A stretch of DNA of 9,248 nt from positions 1-9,248 of the forward strand of contig RZZF01000051.1 of NCBI GenBank assembly GCA_009929975.1. The letters run 5' to 3'. The stretch comes from Clostridia bacterium. Its GTDB lineage: Bacteria; Bacillota; Clostridia; Saccharofermentanales; UBA5734. How positions within the stretch are numbered: position 1 is the stretch's first letter; each line of letters begins with the position of its first letter. This document shows positions 1 to 6,856 of the stretch, piece by piece. The notes beneath the pieces were generated by a model, which did no database searches, was not told the DNA's origin, and saw only the letters and a list, made by a program, of their open reading frames with translations. The translations under genes and the position numbers were made by a program.

Positions 1-903
1 GCTCAGTCCGATGGATTGACGGCGACCGTGTTCTCCTCCTACCCTGAACTTGAACAGGCCATCAGCCGGGTTCTGTCTGACGGGGATCCGCTGATCCATA
101 TCGTGCACCAGCCGGATGAGAAACTGATTGAAATTCAGATCGCCCGCCTGCCGGACAGCCGCGATGAGACGGCCGGAGCGGTCGCCCTGCTGCGCGATAT
201 CACAGAATCAGAGCGTCTGGAACAGACACGGCGCGAATATGTCGCGAACATCTCGCATGAACTGAGAACGCCGCTGACAGCGATCCGGGGACTTTTGGAA
301 CCGCTCATCGACGGAATGGTCAGCGATGAGACAACCCGACGGCGATATTATGGCATCCTGCTGCGGGAAACCGCCCGCCTCTCCCATCTGATCGATGACA
401 TGTTGGAACTGTCGCGGCTGCAGGCCCATGCCCAGCCGATTGAGATGAGCCGGCTGCGGCTGCAGGATCTGCTGCCGGATCTCGAGATGAAATACCGCAG
501 CCAGGCAGAAGACAATGAACTAGAACTGGTCATGCCGGACCAGCTGGACCAGTGTCCGCCGGTCAGCGGCAACGCGGCCAGAATTGAACAGGTACTGGTC
601 ATCCTGATCGATAACGCGATCAAGTTCACCCCGGCCGGTGGTCGTGTCAGCCTGGAATTATCCTGGGATCAGGAGCTGGTCTGGATGACGGTCCGTGATA
701 CCGGCATCGGAATCGACCCGCGCGATATCGATCACGTGTTCGACCGTTTCTATAAAGCTGACAAGGCACACCAGCAGCCGGGCACCGGCCTGGGTCTTTC
801 GATTGCCCGTGAGATTCTCAGCCGGATGAAGCAGACGATTACCGTCAGCAGCGTGCCGGATCAGGGCACAGCCTTCACCTTTTCGCTCAGTCGTTTTTAT
901 TGA
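1..903 (+). CDS. Sensor histidine kinase, C-terminal part (5' end outside window)
   Basis: This is the cytoplasmic C-terminal part of a membrane sensor kinase of the PhoR/WalK type, which autophosphorylates a histidine and passes the phosphate to a response regulator. The frame is open from base 1, and the in-frame TTG at 16 has no ribosome site, so the gene begins upstream. About 300 residues are visible. The end of a PAS-like sensor domain (VALLRDITESERLEQ, about 61-75) leads into the H-box SHELRTPL, with the phospho-accepting His encoded at 256-258. The HATPase domain follows: N-box (LIDNAIKFTP, Asn near residue 205), G1 (DTGIGI), F-box (DRFYK) and G2 (GTGLGLSIAREI). All catalytic motifs are intact. 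Transmembrane and HAMP parts, and a partner response regulator, would be expected to the left of the window. The downstream stress-like gene is 125 bases away on the same strand. The family call is firm; the signal sensed is unknown. Confidence 0.95.
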   Translation, partial: AQSDGLTATVFSSYPELEQAISRVLSDGDPLIHIVHQPDEKLIEIQIARLPDSRDETAGAVALLRDITESERLEQTRREYVANISHELRTPLTAIRGLLEPLIDGMVSDETTRRRYYGILLRETARLSHLIDDMLELSRLQAHAQPIEMSRLRLQDLLPDLEMKYRSQAEDNELELVMPDQLDQCPPVSGNAARIEQVLVILIDNAIKFTPAGGRVSLELSWDQELVWMTVRDTGIGIDPRDIDHVFDRFYKADKAHQQPGTGLGLSIAREILSRMKQTITVSSVPDQGTAFTFSLSRFY

Positions 904-922
904 GAATTCTGATACCTGATTG

Positions 923-951
923 TTGTGGTAAGGTCATAGTCTCTTCATACT
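923..951 (+). promoter_or_regulatory. Candidate sigma-A promoter before the stress-like gene
   Basis: TTGTGG (923-928) and CATACT (946-951) are separated by exactly 17 bases in the 125-base gap after the kinase gene. The hexamers match consensus at 3 and 4 of 6 positions, so this is only a moderate candidate. If real, it would let the stress-like gene and rluF be transcribed without the kinase. No terminator hairpin is visible after the kinase stop, so read-through is also possible. Confidence 0.35.
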
Positions 952-1028
952 TTATCGCTAAACTGACGATGGAATCAGACCATATGGTGATTGTCCGACT
1001 ATCCCTTGATGATGAGAAAGGATCCTGC

Positions 1029-1442
1029 ATGATTCTGGTATGCGTCACTGAACAGAAGTCTTGCCGCCGCTTGATCGACGCCGGTCATAAACTGGCGGAG
1101 AAAGCCGGGATGCCGCTCAAAGTCATCTGTGTCCGCAGTCCGGAGCAGAACCGGTGGCTGGCCAGTGAAGAAGTTGAGGAACTGTTGGCAGCCGCCAGAG
1201 AAAAAGAAGCTGAAATGATCATCAAGTTCAGCCATGATCCGGTACAGGCGGTCAGCAGCTATATCGCCAGCCAGCCGATCCGGGCGATTCTGACGGGTAC
1301 ACCGTCATACGACCAACGCAGTCTGTTTATTCAGGCACTGTCACGCCGGCATTCAGGAATTCCCCTGATCCAGGTTGATACGGCCGGCCGTTGTCAGACT
1401 GATATGACGCTGAAACCGATCCGGACTGCATCCAGCTCCTGA
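1029..1442 (+). CDS. Small KdpD-type universal-stress-like protein (137 aa)
   Basis: The N-terminus (MILVCVTEQKSCRRLIDAG) and the middle (ELLAAAREKEAEMI, then DPVQAVSSYI) follow the pattern of the UspA-like alpha/beta domain found inside KdpD sensor kinases and in stand-alone relatives. These are cytoplasmic nucleotide-binding-fold proteins of uncertain function. The canonical ATP-binding pattern GxxG-x9-G(S/T) of true UspA proteins is not visible near the C-terminus (TGTPSYDQRS), so ATP binding is doubtful. I chose the ATG at 1029 because AAAGGA (1017-1022) sits 6 bases upstream and because homology begins there. The frame is open back to about 900, but the extra residues look like translated intergenic DNA. 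It lies between a histidine kinase and rluF, 22 bases before rluF, so co-transcription with rluF is likely. The fold call is fairly secure, the role is unknown. Confidence 0.75.
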   Translation: MILVCVTEQKSCRRLIDAGHKLAEKAGMPLKVICVRSPEQNRWLASEEVEELLAAAREKEAEMIIKFSHDPVQAVSSYIASQPIRAILTGTPSYDQRSLFIQALSRRHSGIPLIQVDTAGRCQTDMTLKPIRTASSS

Positions 1443-1464
1443 CGGCAGCAGACAGGAGCGATCA

Positions 1465-2235
1465 ATGAGTGAATCCCAGACGGTTCGACTGAACCGCTAT
1501 ATCGCAGACAGCGGTCTGTGCAGCCGCCGCGAGGCGGATCGCCTGATCAGTGAAGGCATCGTCACCATAGACGGCCAGATCGCGGTGCTCGGCCAGCGCG
1601 TCGAACCCGGCCAGACGGTCAGGGTCCGCGGCGAGGTTGTTCTGCCCCATGATCAGCCGGTCTATCTGGTTTTGCACAAACCCGCCGGCATCACCTGTAC
1701 CACAGATTCACGCCGCCGTGACAACATTGTCGACTTCATCGGCTATCCGCAGCGCATCTACCCGATTGGCCGGCTGGACCGGGATTCAGAAGGACTGATC
1801 TTCCTGACCAATGACGGGAGTATTGTCAACAAGATTCTGCGTGCCGGCAACCGGCATGATAAAGAATACCGTGTGACGGTGGATCAGCCGCTGACCGAGG
1901 AATTTCTCCAGGGAATGGCATCGGGTGTACCGATTCTCGACACGGTCACCAAGCCATGCAAAATCAGGCCTTCCGGCTCACATCAATTCACGATCATTCT
2001 GACACAGGGACTCAACCGGCAGATTCGCCGCATATGTGAGTATTTCGGCTATTCGGTCGTCAGACTGGTGCGAACCCGCATCATGCATATCACACTCAGC
2101 GGGCTGAAATCAGGCGAATGGCGCCACATGACGGCCCGGGAGGTTCATGAACTGCATCGCCTGACACGCGGATCACGCCATGAGCCGCCGGCTGGCGATC
2201 CCGCCGATGACACCGGCAGCAGCGACAGCCAGTAA
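1465..2235 (+). CDS. rluF: 23S rRNA pseudouridine synthase RluF (256 aa)
   Basis: RluF isomerises uridine to pseudouridine in 23S rRNA (U2604 in E. coli). An N-terminal S4 RNA-binding domain (VRLNRYIADSGLCSRREAD, about 7-60) is followed by an RsuA/RluB/E/F-type catalytic domain. The catalytic Asp is D105 in IGRLDRDSEGLIFLTN. Other family hallmarks are LHKPAGI (70-76), RDNIVDF (85-91), KILRAGN (123-129), KEYRVTVD, GVPILDTVTK and QGLNRQIRRICEYFGY (181-196). From memory, the resemblance to E. coli RluF runs over nearly the whole length, including RTRIM and SGLKSGEWR, which separates it from RluB and RluE. The start is fixed by AGGAG (1454-1458), 6 bases before ATG. The last 23 residues, after HRL, are a low-complexity polar tail unlikely to be part of the fold. 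The stop is 9 bases from the stop of the convergent phosphatase gene, with no terminator between. Confidence 0.93.
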   Translation: MSESQTVRLNRYIADSGLCSRREADRLISEGIVTIDGQIAVLGQRVEPGQTVRVRGEVVLPHDQPVYLVLHKPAGITCTTDSRRRDNIVDFIGYPQRIYPIGRLDRDSEGLIFLTNDGSIVNKILRAGNRHDKEYRVTVDQPLTEEFLQGMASGVPILDTVTKPCKIRPSGSHQFTIILTQGLNRQIRRICEYFGYSVVRLVRTRIMHITLSGLKSGEWRHMTAREVHELHRLTRGSRHEPPAGDPADDTGSSDSQ

Positions 2236-2244
2236 TCCCATCGC

Positions 2245-3048
2245 TCAGATTTCCAGGCCGCTGTCACCATCCGGACGGGTGATCACTTCACCGACATGGT
2301 TCAGGACATAGACAGGCCGGTACGGGAACTGGCCGATGGTCTCCCGGCTGGAAACGCCTGACATGACCAGAATTGTGTCGATTTCGGATTCGATACCGGC
2401 AATGATATCAGTATCCATGCGGTCGCCGATGATCACAGCGTCTTCACGCTCACAGCCAAGCAGTTTCAATCCGGTCCGCATCATCAGCGGATTGGGTTTC
2501 CCGACAAAGTACGCGGTTCGGCCCGTCGCCAGCTCAATCGGCGCGATCAGGGCCTTGCAGGCCGGTACGATGCCGTTTTCAGCCGGGCCAGTCATATCTG
2601 GATTCGTCCCGATCAGTTTCGCGCCGTTGAGCACCAGATTGACGGCTTTGCGGATCGAGTCATACGCGTAATTGTCGGTTTCACCGACGATGACATATTC
2701 CGGATCCACATCACTGAATGTTACGCCCACTTCATAGAGCGCGTTCAACAGCCCAGACTGGCCGATCACATACGCCGTACAGCGGCGTGACTGGCTGGCG
2801 ACGAAATCCGCGGTCGCCAGCGCGCTGGTGTAGAAATGCCGCTCTTCGACATCAAGCCCCATGTTCATCAGCCGCAGCCGCAGTTCACGCGGAGAGCGTT
2901 CGCTGCTGTTGGTCAGGAAGAGAAACTGCTTGTTCTCGCGCTGCAGCCATTCGACAAATTCCTTGACACCATCCAGAATCTTCTGGCCATGGTAGATCAC
3001 ACCATCCATGTCGCAGATAAACCCTTTTTTCGCTCTGATCTGATCCAT
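2245..3048 (-). CDS. nagD: NagD/UmpH-type HAD-IIA phosphatase (267 aa)
   Basis: This is a cytoplasmic HAD-superfamily phosphatase of subclass IIA. Characterised relatives dephosphorylate nucleoside monophosphates (UmpH/NagD) or sugar phosphates. Motif I is CDMDGVIYHG with nucleophile D13 and acid/base D15; motif II is FLTNSS (T46); motif III Lys is K184 in VGKPNP; motif IV is IIGDRMDTDIIAG (D209, D214). The C2-type cap lies between. Similarity to E. coli NagD extends through FYTSALATADF, VIVGETDNY and ILVMSGVSS. The frame also opens at a GTG at 3054, but AGGAGG (3060-3055) abuts that codon, while ATG 3048 has ideal 6-base spacing. It is the last gene of a leftward operon, 17 bases after the thioredoxin-fold gene. 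The exact substrate cannot be read from sequence. Confidence 0.88.
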   Translation of the reverse strand: MDQIRAKKGFICDMDGVIYHGQKILDGVKEFVEWLQRENKQFLFLTNSSERSPRELRLRLMNMGLDVEERHFYTSALATADFVASQSRRCTAYVIGQSGLLNALYEVGVTFSDVDPEYVIVGETDNYAYDSIRKAVNLVLNGAKLIGTNPDMTGPAENGIVPACKALIAPIELATGRTAYFVGKPNPLMMRTGLKLLGCEREDAVIIGDRMDTDIIAGIESEIDTILVMSGVSSRETIGQFPYRPVYVLNHVGEVITRPDGDSGLEI

Positions 3049-3054
3049 TTTCAC

Positions 3055-3060
3055 CCTCCT
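3055..3060 (-). promoter_or_regulatory. Shine-Dalgarno of nagD, decides the start
   Basis: A perfect AGGAGG on the minus strand ends directly before the GTG at 3054 (no spacer) and 6 bases before ATG 3048. This strongly favours ATG 3048 as the initiation codon. Confidence 0.85.
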
Positions 3061-3065
3061 GCCGG

Positions 3066-3329
3066 TCAGGACTCCAGCGCCTGTCGCAGCACCGCCTCAA
3101 GCTGCTGATGATCGACCGGGCCTTCATGTACCTTTTCCTCTCCGACATAGAAAGTCGGCACATAATAATAATCATATTGTCTGGCCCGCTCACGCTCACG
3201 ACTTTCCTCGATGTATTCGATTTCCAGTTTCTGATAGTCCGGATTCTGCTCAAGCAGTTCCTTGAGAATTTTGTGGGCCCTGCGGCAATAGCCGCAGAAT
3301 CTCAGTTCAAAAAACATGATTTTCTTCAT
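3066..3329 (-). CDS. Glutaredoxin/thioredoxin-fold protein with CGYC motif (87 aa)
   Basis: A small cytoplasmic thioredoxin-fold protein: beta strand KKIMFFEL, then the active-site CxxC motif C12-G-Y-C15 at the head of a helix, and the cis-proline loop VPTF (P58) followed by YVGEEKVHEGPV, as in glutaredoxins and other thiol-disulfide carriers. Both cysteines are present, so dithiol chemistry is possible. The natural partner is unknown. I start it at ATG 3329: the strand before CxxC begins there, AAGAGGA lies 9 bases upstream, and the ATG overlaps the stop of the preceding DUF4129 gene as ATGA, implying translational coupling. The longer frame up to 3386 only adds residues antisense-free of homology inside the DUF4129 gene. 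A charged stretch (ESRERERAR, 42-50) before the cis-Pro loop is unusual. Fold confident, function open. Confidence 0.87.
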   Translation of the reverse strand: MKKIMFFELRFCGYCRRAHKILKELLEQNPDYQKLEIEYIEESRERERARQYDYYYVPTFYVGEEKVHEGPVDHQQLEAVLRQALES

Positions 3330-4645
3330 GACCTGTCGTCCTCTTCCCGTTGTTTTCCATTGACCATGCGCCGGGCCTGGCGGCACAGCAGCTGCATTCT
3401 CCGTACATCATCCGCATCACACAGGTGATGGCCATAACGGGCTTTCTCATACAGCCCAGTCAGTTCATCAATCGCCAGTCCGCGCTGCCTTCGGGCCGCG
3501 GCCGCGTACTGTCGCGGACTGTATCCTGTTTTCCATGGCAGTCCCCGCCGGATCAGATAACCAACCAGGCGTGCATAAGCCAGTCGGATCTTCTCCTCGT
3601 CATCCCGACCGAAGGGCTGCAGAATACGTCGGCCGGCCCGCCGGACCTGCTCACGCAGATCCTCACGCAGACGCGGGATCAGGGACTCTGCGATATCCTG
3701 ATCCTGAGACGCGCTGTAGAACCGCCGATAAATGCGGAATATCCAGTAGATCAGCAGAGCGACCAGGCCGGCGGCCACAAGGATGATAAACAGATAATAT
3801 AAGGCATCCGACAAAAAAACAAGCCAGGCCGGCGGCTCACCCGGTGGAAGAAGCTCCTCCGGCAGGCCCTGGCTCGGCTGCGGTTCAACCGGCGCCTGAG
3901 ACGGTTCCGGTTCCAGATCGCCGCTCCTGTTCAGCAGGGAAAACAGCAGACGGAGCAGCGCGAGGATCTGGCGGCCGAGCCAGGGAAAGATCCGATGAAT
4001 GCCAAGCAGCGGTGAGATTGAAAGCAGCAGCAGGGCAATCAGCGCATAGACTGCGAACAAAAGCTGATTGTATCGGCGGATCCGGCCGGCCGGCTGAGTC
4101 GGCATTGCCATGAATCGTTCCATCTGGCTGTCGAGTGAGCCGGCATGCCAGCGCCAGATGGCCAGCAGCAGATGAACCGCCATGAAGTAAAAGAGAATCT
4201 GGCTGGTGGCGGTCAGTTGGAAATGGACTGCCAGAAGATTCAGGACAAAGATCAGAACAAAGGCCGGAATCTGTCCGAAAAACAATGACGGCATCGTTTC
4301 AGCCGGCCGCATCAGCCGCAGGACGAACGAACGCAGTACGATGAAAACCAGGCCGCCGATCAAAATCAGAACCGGCAGGAGGCTGGCCGGCAGCGTCAGC
4401 GGTATGAAAACAGAGAGCGCCAGAAGAAGAAAATAGGACCAGATATGCCGAAAGAATAAACGCAGTAGAAACATCAGAAGATAACTGGCACTGAAGATCA
4501 GCATCAGCCATACCTGTTGAACCGGAACCAGCCAGGCAGTCAACAGAAGCAAACCCGCCATGATCAGCAGACCCTGCATCAGTTCTGTCAGACAAAGATG
4601 AAGCGAGATCCGGCGCCGCAGCCAGGACAGACGGTCAGCTGACAT
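3326..4645 (-). CDS. Multi-pass membrane protein with C-terminal DUF4129 domain (439 aa)
   Basis: The N-terminal half is strongly hydrophobic, with roughly six to eight membrane segments (about 24-41, 44-63, 68-83, 88-108, 126-145, 147-165, 194-214, possibly 220-238). A proline- and glutamate-rich linker follows (about 241-272, with PEPSQ and PPGEPP), then a last membrane segment (276-302) and a basic cytoplasmic region ending in a DUF4129 domain (about 352-425: IRLAYARLVGYLIRRG, GYSPRQYA, LTGLYEKARYG). In TgpA/YebA-type proteins the same order surrounds an extracytoplasmic transglutaminase. Here none is present: I see no Cys-His-Asp transglutaminase core. Start chosen at ATG 4645, with GGAGG 9 bases upstream; it overlaps the DUF58 gene by 11 bases. 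The frame is open to 4723, but that part duplicates DUF58 coding sequence. Function unknown; likely acts with MoxR and DUF58 at the membrane. Confidence 0.85.
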   Translation of the reverse strand: MSADRLSWLRRRISLHLCLTELMQGLLIMAGLLLLTAWLVPVQQVWLMLIFSASYLLMFLLRLFFRHIWSYFLLLALSVFIPLTLPASLLPVLILIGGLVFIVLRSFVLRLMRPAETMPSLFFGQIPAFVLIFVLNLLAVHFQLTATSQILFYFMAVHLLLAIWRWHAGSLDSQMERFMAMPTQPAGRIRRYNQLLFAVYALIALLLLSISPLLGIHRIFPWLGRQILALLRLLFSLLNRSGDLEPEPSQAPVEPQPSQGLPEELLPPGEPPAWLVFLSDALYYLFIILVAAGLVALLIYWIFRIYRRFYSASQDQDIAESLIPRLREDLREQVRRAGRRILQPFGRDDEEKIRLAYARLVGYLIRRGLPWKTGYSPRQYAAAARRQRGLAIDELTGLYEKARYGHHLCDADDVRRMQLLCRQARRMVNGKQREEDDRS

Positions 4646-5762
4646 GGCGACGCACCTCCCAGCTGAAGACTTCGCCGCTGATCTCCGGCAGCCGGCCGCG
4701 CCGGTCACTGTATAGCGGAACAATCCAGATTCCCTGTCCGCCGCCTGATTGGTGCTCTTCCCAGATCCGGGTCAGTTCCGATGAACAGTTGAGCGAGATC
4801 ATCAGCAGCACCGGACTGCCGCCGCCGACCGCCAGACGCTGGCGCAGCAGATCCGCGAACCCGGCCGGTTTCTGGCCCAGGTCAAGCCGGCCCAGCTGTT
4901 CGAGCACCGCCTGGACATGCCGTTGTGAACGGCCGTGGGAGACATCGCTGATGTCTTTGCTGACGATATCGCGCGCATTGGTCAGGAGCGAACAGCTGAC
5001 GCCGTCTTCAATCAGATACTGAGTCAGCGATCCGGCAATCCGGATCCCTTCTTCAATCAGCCGTTCTTCATAAAACGCTCCGTCCGGTTCCACATTGAGC
5101 AGGATCAGGACTTCGCGCGCCGCGGTCACTTCATGTACATTGACTTTGAGATCGCCGGTTCTGGCCGTGGCCATCCAATTGATCGACCGCATGGTGTCAT
5201 AGCTCTGATACTCACGAATACTTCTGAACTCGAACGGATCCGGATTCAGTGACTGGCGGCTAATGATCTCACCGATCAGATGCTGATAGGGAATCTGCAG
5301 GCTTTCCCGCGGAATCAGCCGCGGACAGACGGTCAGGATCGAACTGCTGTCGGCATGGCTGACCAGTTTGCGGGTCAGCAGCAGGTCACTGCTGATCAGA
5401 TCAATACTCTTGATCGAATAATAACCTCGCTTATTCATATAGACGGGCAGCCGCCGGGTAATCCGCTGGTACATGCCGATGGAGAACAGGTCTTCCCGGT
5501 AATAGTCATCACTGACGGTCGCGTGGATATTATCAGGAAACAGTAGATGACGGGAGACCTGGAACTTGACGGTCAGCCAGGGCAGCGGCAAGGGTTTACG
5601 GCTGGTAATCTGTTCGTTGAGAATCAGCTGCTCGCCTTCCTGACCGACTTTCGCTGAGAAAAAAAGATCAATCGTCAGTTTGGACGACCAATAGCGGCTG
5701 TAAATCAAACGCTGCAGCCAGATGAGCAGCGCGAACATGATCAGCAGCGTAAATAGAACCAT
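4635..5762 (-). CDS. DUF58 domain protein (375 aa)
   Basis: A single N-terminal membrane segment (about 2-18, VLFTLLIMFALLIWLQ) anchors a beta-rich region and a C-terminal DUF58 domain. The family signature is clear: DPFEFRSIREYQSYDTMRSI followed by NWMATARTGDLKV (about 175-207), matching the conserved R-x-Y...D...R-x-I-x-W-x-A-R pattern. The following strand VLILLNVEPD (218-227) is where DUF58 proteins show a von Willebrand A-like fold. Family members are encoded next to MoxR ATPases and are thought to be their partners, by analogy with chelatase-like AAA+/VWA pairs. ATG 5762 has GGGAG 7 bases upstream and lies one base after the moxR stop. The 3' end overlaps the DUF4129 gene by 11 bases. 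Family certain; molecular role not established. Confidence 0.9.
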   Translation of the reverse strand: MVLFTLLIMFALLIWLQRLIYSRYWSSKLTIDLFFSAKVGQEGEQLILNEQITSRKPLPLPWLTVKFQVSRHLLFPDNIHATVSDDYYREDLFSIGMYQRITRRLPVYMNKRGYYSIKSIDLISSDLLLTRKLVSHADSSSILTVCPRLIPRESLQIPYQHLIGEIISRQSLNPDPFEFRSIREYQSYDTMRSINWMATARTGDLKVNVHEVTAAREVLILLNVEPDGAFYEERLIEEGIRIAGSLTQYLIEDGVSCSLLTNARDIVSKDISDVSHGRSQRHVQAVLEQLGRLDLGQKPAGFADLLRQRLAVGGGSPVLLMISLNCSSELTRIWEEHQSGGGQGIWIVPLYSDRRGRLPEISGEVFSWEVRRHVS

Positions 5763-5763
5763 A

Positions 5764-6735
5764 TCAGGACTCCCGCTGAAAATCTTCGCTTGGCACCGTG
5801 ACCGAGCCGCCGATCTGCTCCATCAGTTCCATGGCAGCCGCGGAACGGCTGCGAACGCCGCCGCGCAGAATCAGCCGGTGGGCGCAGACCGGAACAATCA
5901 GTGCCTGGACATCATCCGGAACAACATATCCCCGCCCCTGCATGGCGGCGCGCACACGTGCGCCCCGCGCCAGTGCGAGACTTCCACGCGGGCTGACTCC
6001 GAGCGCGACGGCCTCATGATCACGGGTCGCTTCCGTCAGGCGCATGATATAGTCGAGAATCGATTCATGCAAATAGATCGTATCCGCCGCGTCGCGCGCG
6101 CTCATGATCTGATCACGGCTGCAGACTGATTGCAGACTCTGGACCACCTGGCGGCCGCCGATATGCCGGCGAATCACCTCTCGTCCGTCTTCCGGACCGG
6201 GATATCCCAGCGGAATCTGCAGGAAAAATCGGTCCAGCTGAGCTTCAGGCAGCGGATAGGTTCCCTGGGTTTCCACGGGATTCTGCGTCGCGATGACAAA
6301 GAATGGCGCGTCGAGCCGCCGGGTTTCACCATCAATCGAGACCTGCTGTTCTTCCATGCACTCCAGCAGACTGGACTGCGTCCGCGGAGTCGCGCGGTTG
6401 ATTTCGTCCGCGAGCAGGATATTGGTAAAGACCGGTCCGGGCCGGAACACGAAATCACCGGTTTTCGGCTGATAAAAATTAATGCCGGTCAGATCAGACG
6501 GCAAAAGATCCGGCGTAAACTGTACCCGGTTGAAGGACGCGTCGATTGATCGGGCCAGAGATCGGGCCAGCATGGTCTTGCCGGTTCCCGGAACATCTTC
6601 CAGCAGCACATGGCCGCCTGCCAGCATCGCCGTGAGAATCAAACTGATTTCATGTTCCTTGCCGACGATGACCTTGCTGATATTGTCGCGAATCAATTCA
6701 CTGACCGCCCGAATGTTCTGCCACTGTTCTGCCAT
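5764..6735 (-). CDS. MoxR-family AAA+ ATPase (323 aa)
   Basis: MoxR ATPases act as chaperone-like remodelers, typically with VWA or DUF58 partner proteins encoded beside them. Motifs, numbered from ATG 6735: Walker A LLEDVPGTGKT (44-54, K53), Walker B ILLADEINRA (106-115), the following LLECMEEQQVSIDG (123-136), sensor 1 VIATQNPVE (147-155), and YPLPEAQLDRFF (160-171) with the arginine of the DRF motif. The C-terminal lid carries the family pattern SPRGSLALARGARVRAAMQG and VPDDV. The length is normal for the family. Two in-frame ATGs compete: AAGGAG (6749-6744) is 2 bases from ATG 6741 and 8 bases from ATG 6735, so I prefer 6735. It is the first gene of the leftward five-gene operon, about 55 bases downstream of a predicted promoter start. 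Substrate unknown. Confidence 0.94.
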   Translation of the reverse strand: MAEQWQNIRAVSELIRDNISKVIVGKEHEISLILTAMLAGGHVLLEDVPGTGKTMLARSLARSIDASFNRVQFTPDLLPSDLTGINFYQPKTGDFVFRPGPVFTNILLADEINRATPRTQSSLLECMEEQQVSIDGETRRLDAPFFVIATQNPVETQGTYPLPEAQLDRFFLQIPLGYPGPEDGREVIRRHIGGRQVVQSLQSVCSRDQIMSARDAADTIYLHESILDYIMRLTEATRDHEAVALGVSPRGSLALARGARVRAAMQGRGYVVPDDVQALIVPVCAHRLILRGGVRSRSAAAMELMEQIGGSVTVPSEDFQRES

Positions 6736-6743
6736 GATCATGA

Positions 6744-6749
6744 CTCCTT
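6744..6749 (-). promoter_or_regulatory. Shine-Dalgarno of the moxR gene, decides the start
   Basis: AAGGAG on the minus strand is only 2 bases from the first ATG (6741) but 8 from the second (6735). The second is therefore the better initiation codon. Confidence 0.7.
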
Positions 6750-6754
6750 CCCGT

Positions 6755-6782
6755 CTGACGGTCAGCCGGTATCAGATCCGGC
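6755..6782 (-). repeat. Adjacent inverted repeats in the moxR operon leader
   Basis: CTGAC-G-GTCAG (6755-6765) is immediately followed, sharing one base, by GCCGG-N8-CCGGC (6765-6769 and 6778-6782). The second can form a 5-bp all-GC hairpin in the leader RNA just upstream of the ribosome site. The first has a one-base centre and could only be read as DNA. Arms are short, so function is uncertain. Confidence 0.3.
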
Positions 6783-6796
6783 ACCGCATCGTCTCT

Positions 6797-6825
6797 ATTC
6801 TAGCATACGAAAGACGTCGGACAGA
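6797..6825 (-). promoter_or_regulatory. Candidate extended -10 promoter of the moxR operon
   Basis: On the minus strand TGCTAGAAT (6805-6797) is an extended -10 element (TG, one base, then TAGAAT, 5 of 6). The hexamer 17 bases upstream (TCTGTC, 6825-6820) is a poor -35, which fits an extended -10 promoter. It would start transcription near 6790, giving a leader of about 55 bases. Read-through from the metallophosphoesterase gene is also possible, since no terminator is seen in the 121 bases between the two genes. Confidence 0.6.
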
Positions 6826-6856
6826 TAGAAAGATATCGTGCATGCAGGGGATATAT

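Noticed and set aside
900..1028. N-terminal extension of the stress-like protein to about base 900
   Set aside because: The extra 43 residues show no homology and begin over the kinase stop with no ribosome site. ATG 1029 has a good one.
3330..3386. 19-residue N-terminal extension of the CGYC protein
   Set aside because: It lies within the DUF4129 coding region; the thioredoxin fold starts at MKKIMFFEL, coupled by an ATGA overlap.
3350..3802. Long rightward frames opposite the DUF4129, MoxR and metallophosphoesterase genes
   Set aside because: They are antisense shadows of GC-rich coding sequence, lacking ribosome sites and domain signatures, while the opposite strand carries clear family motifs.
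4646..4723. 26-residue N-terminal extension of the DUF4129 protein
   Set aside because: It is an out-of-frame reading of the DUF58 3' end; ATG 4645 has GGAGG 9 bases upstream.
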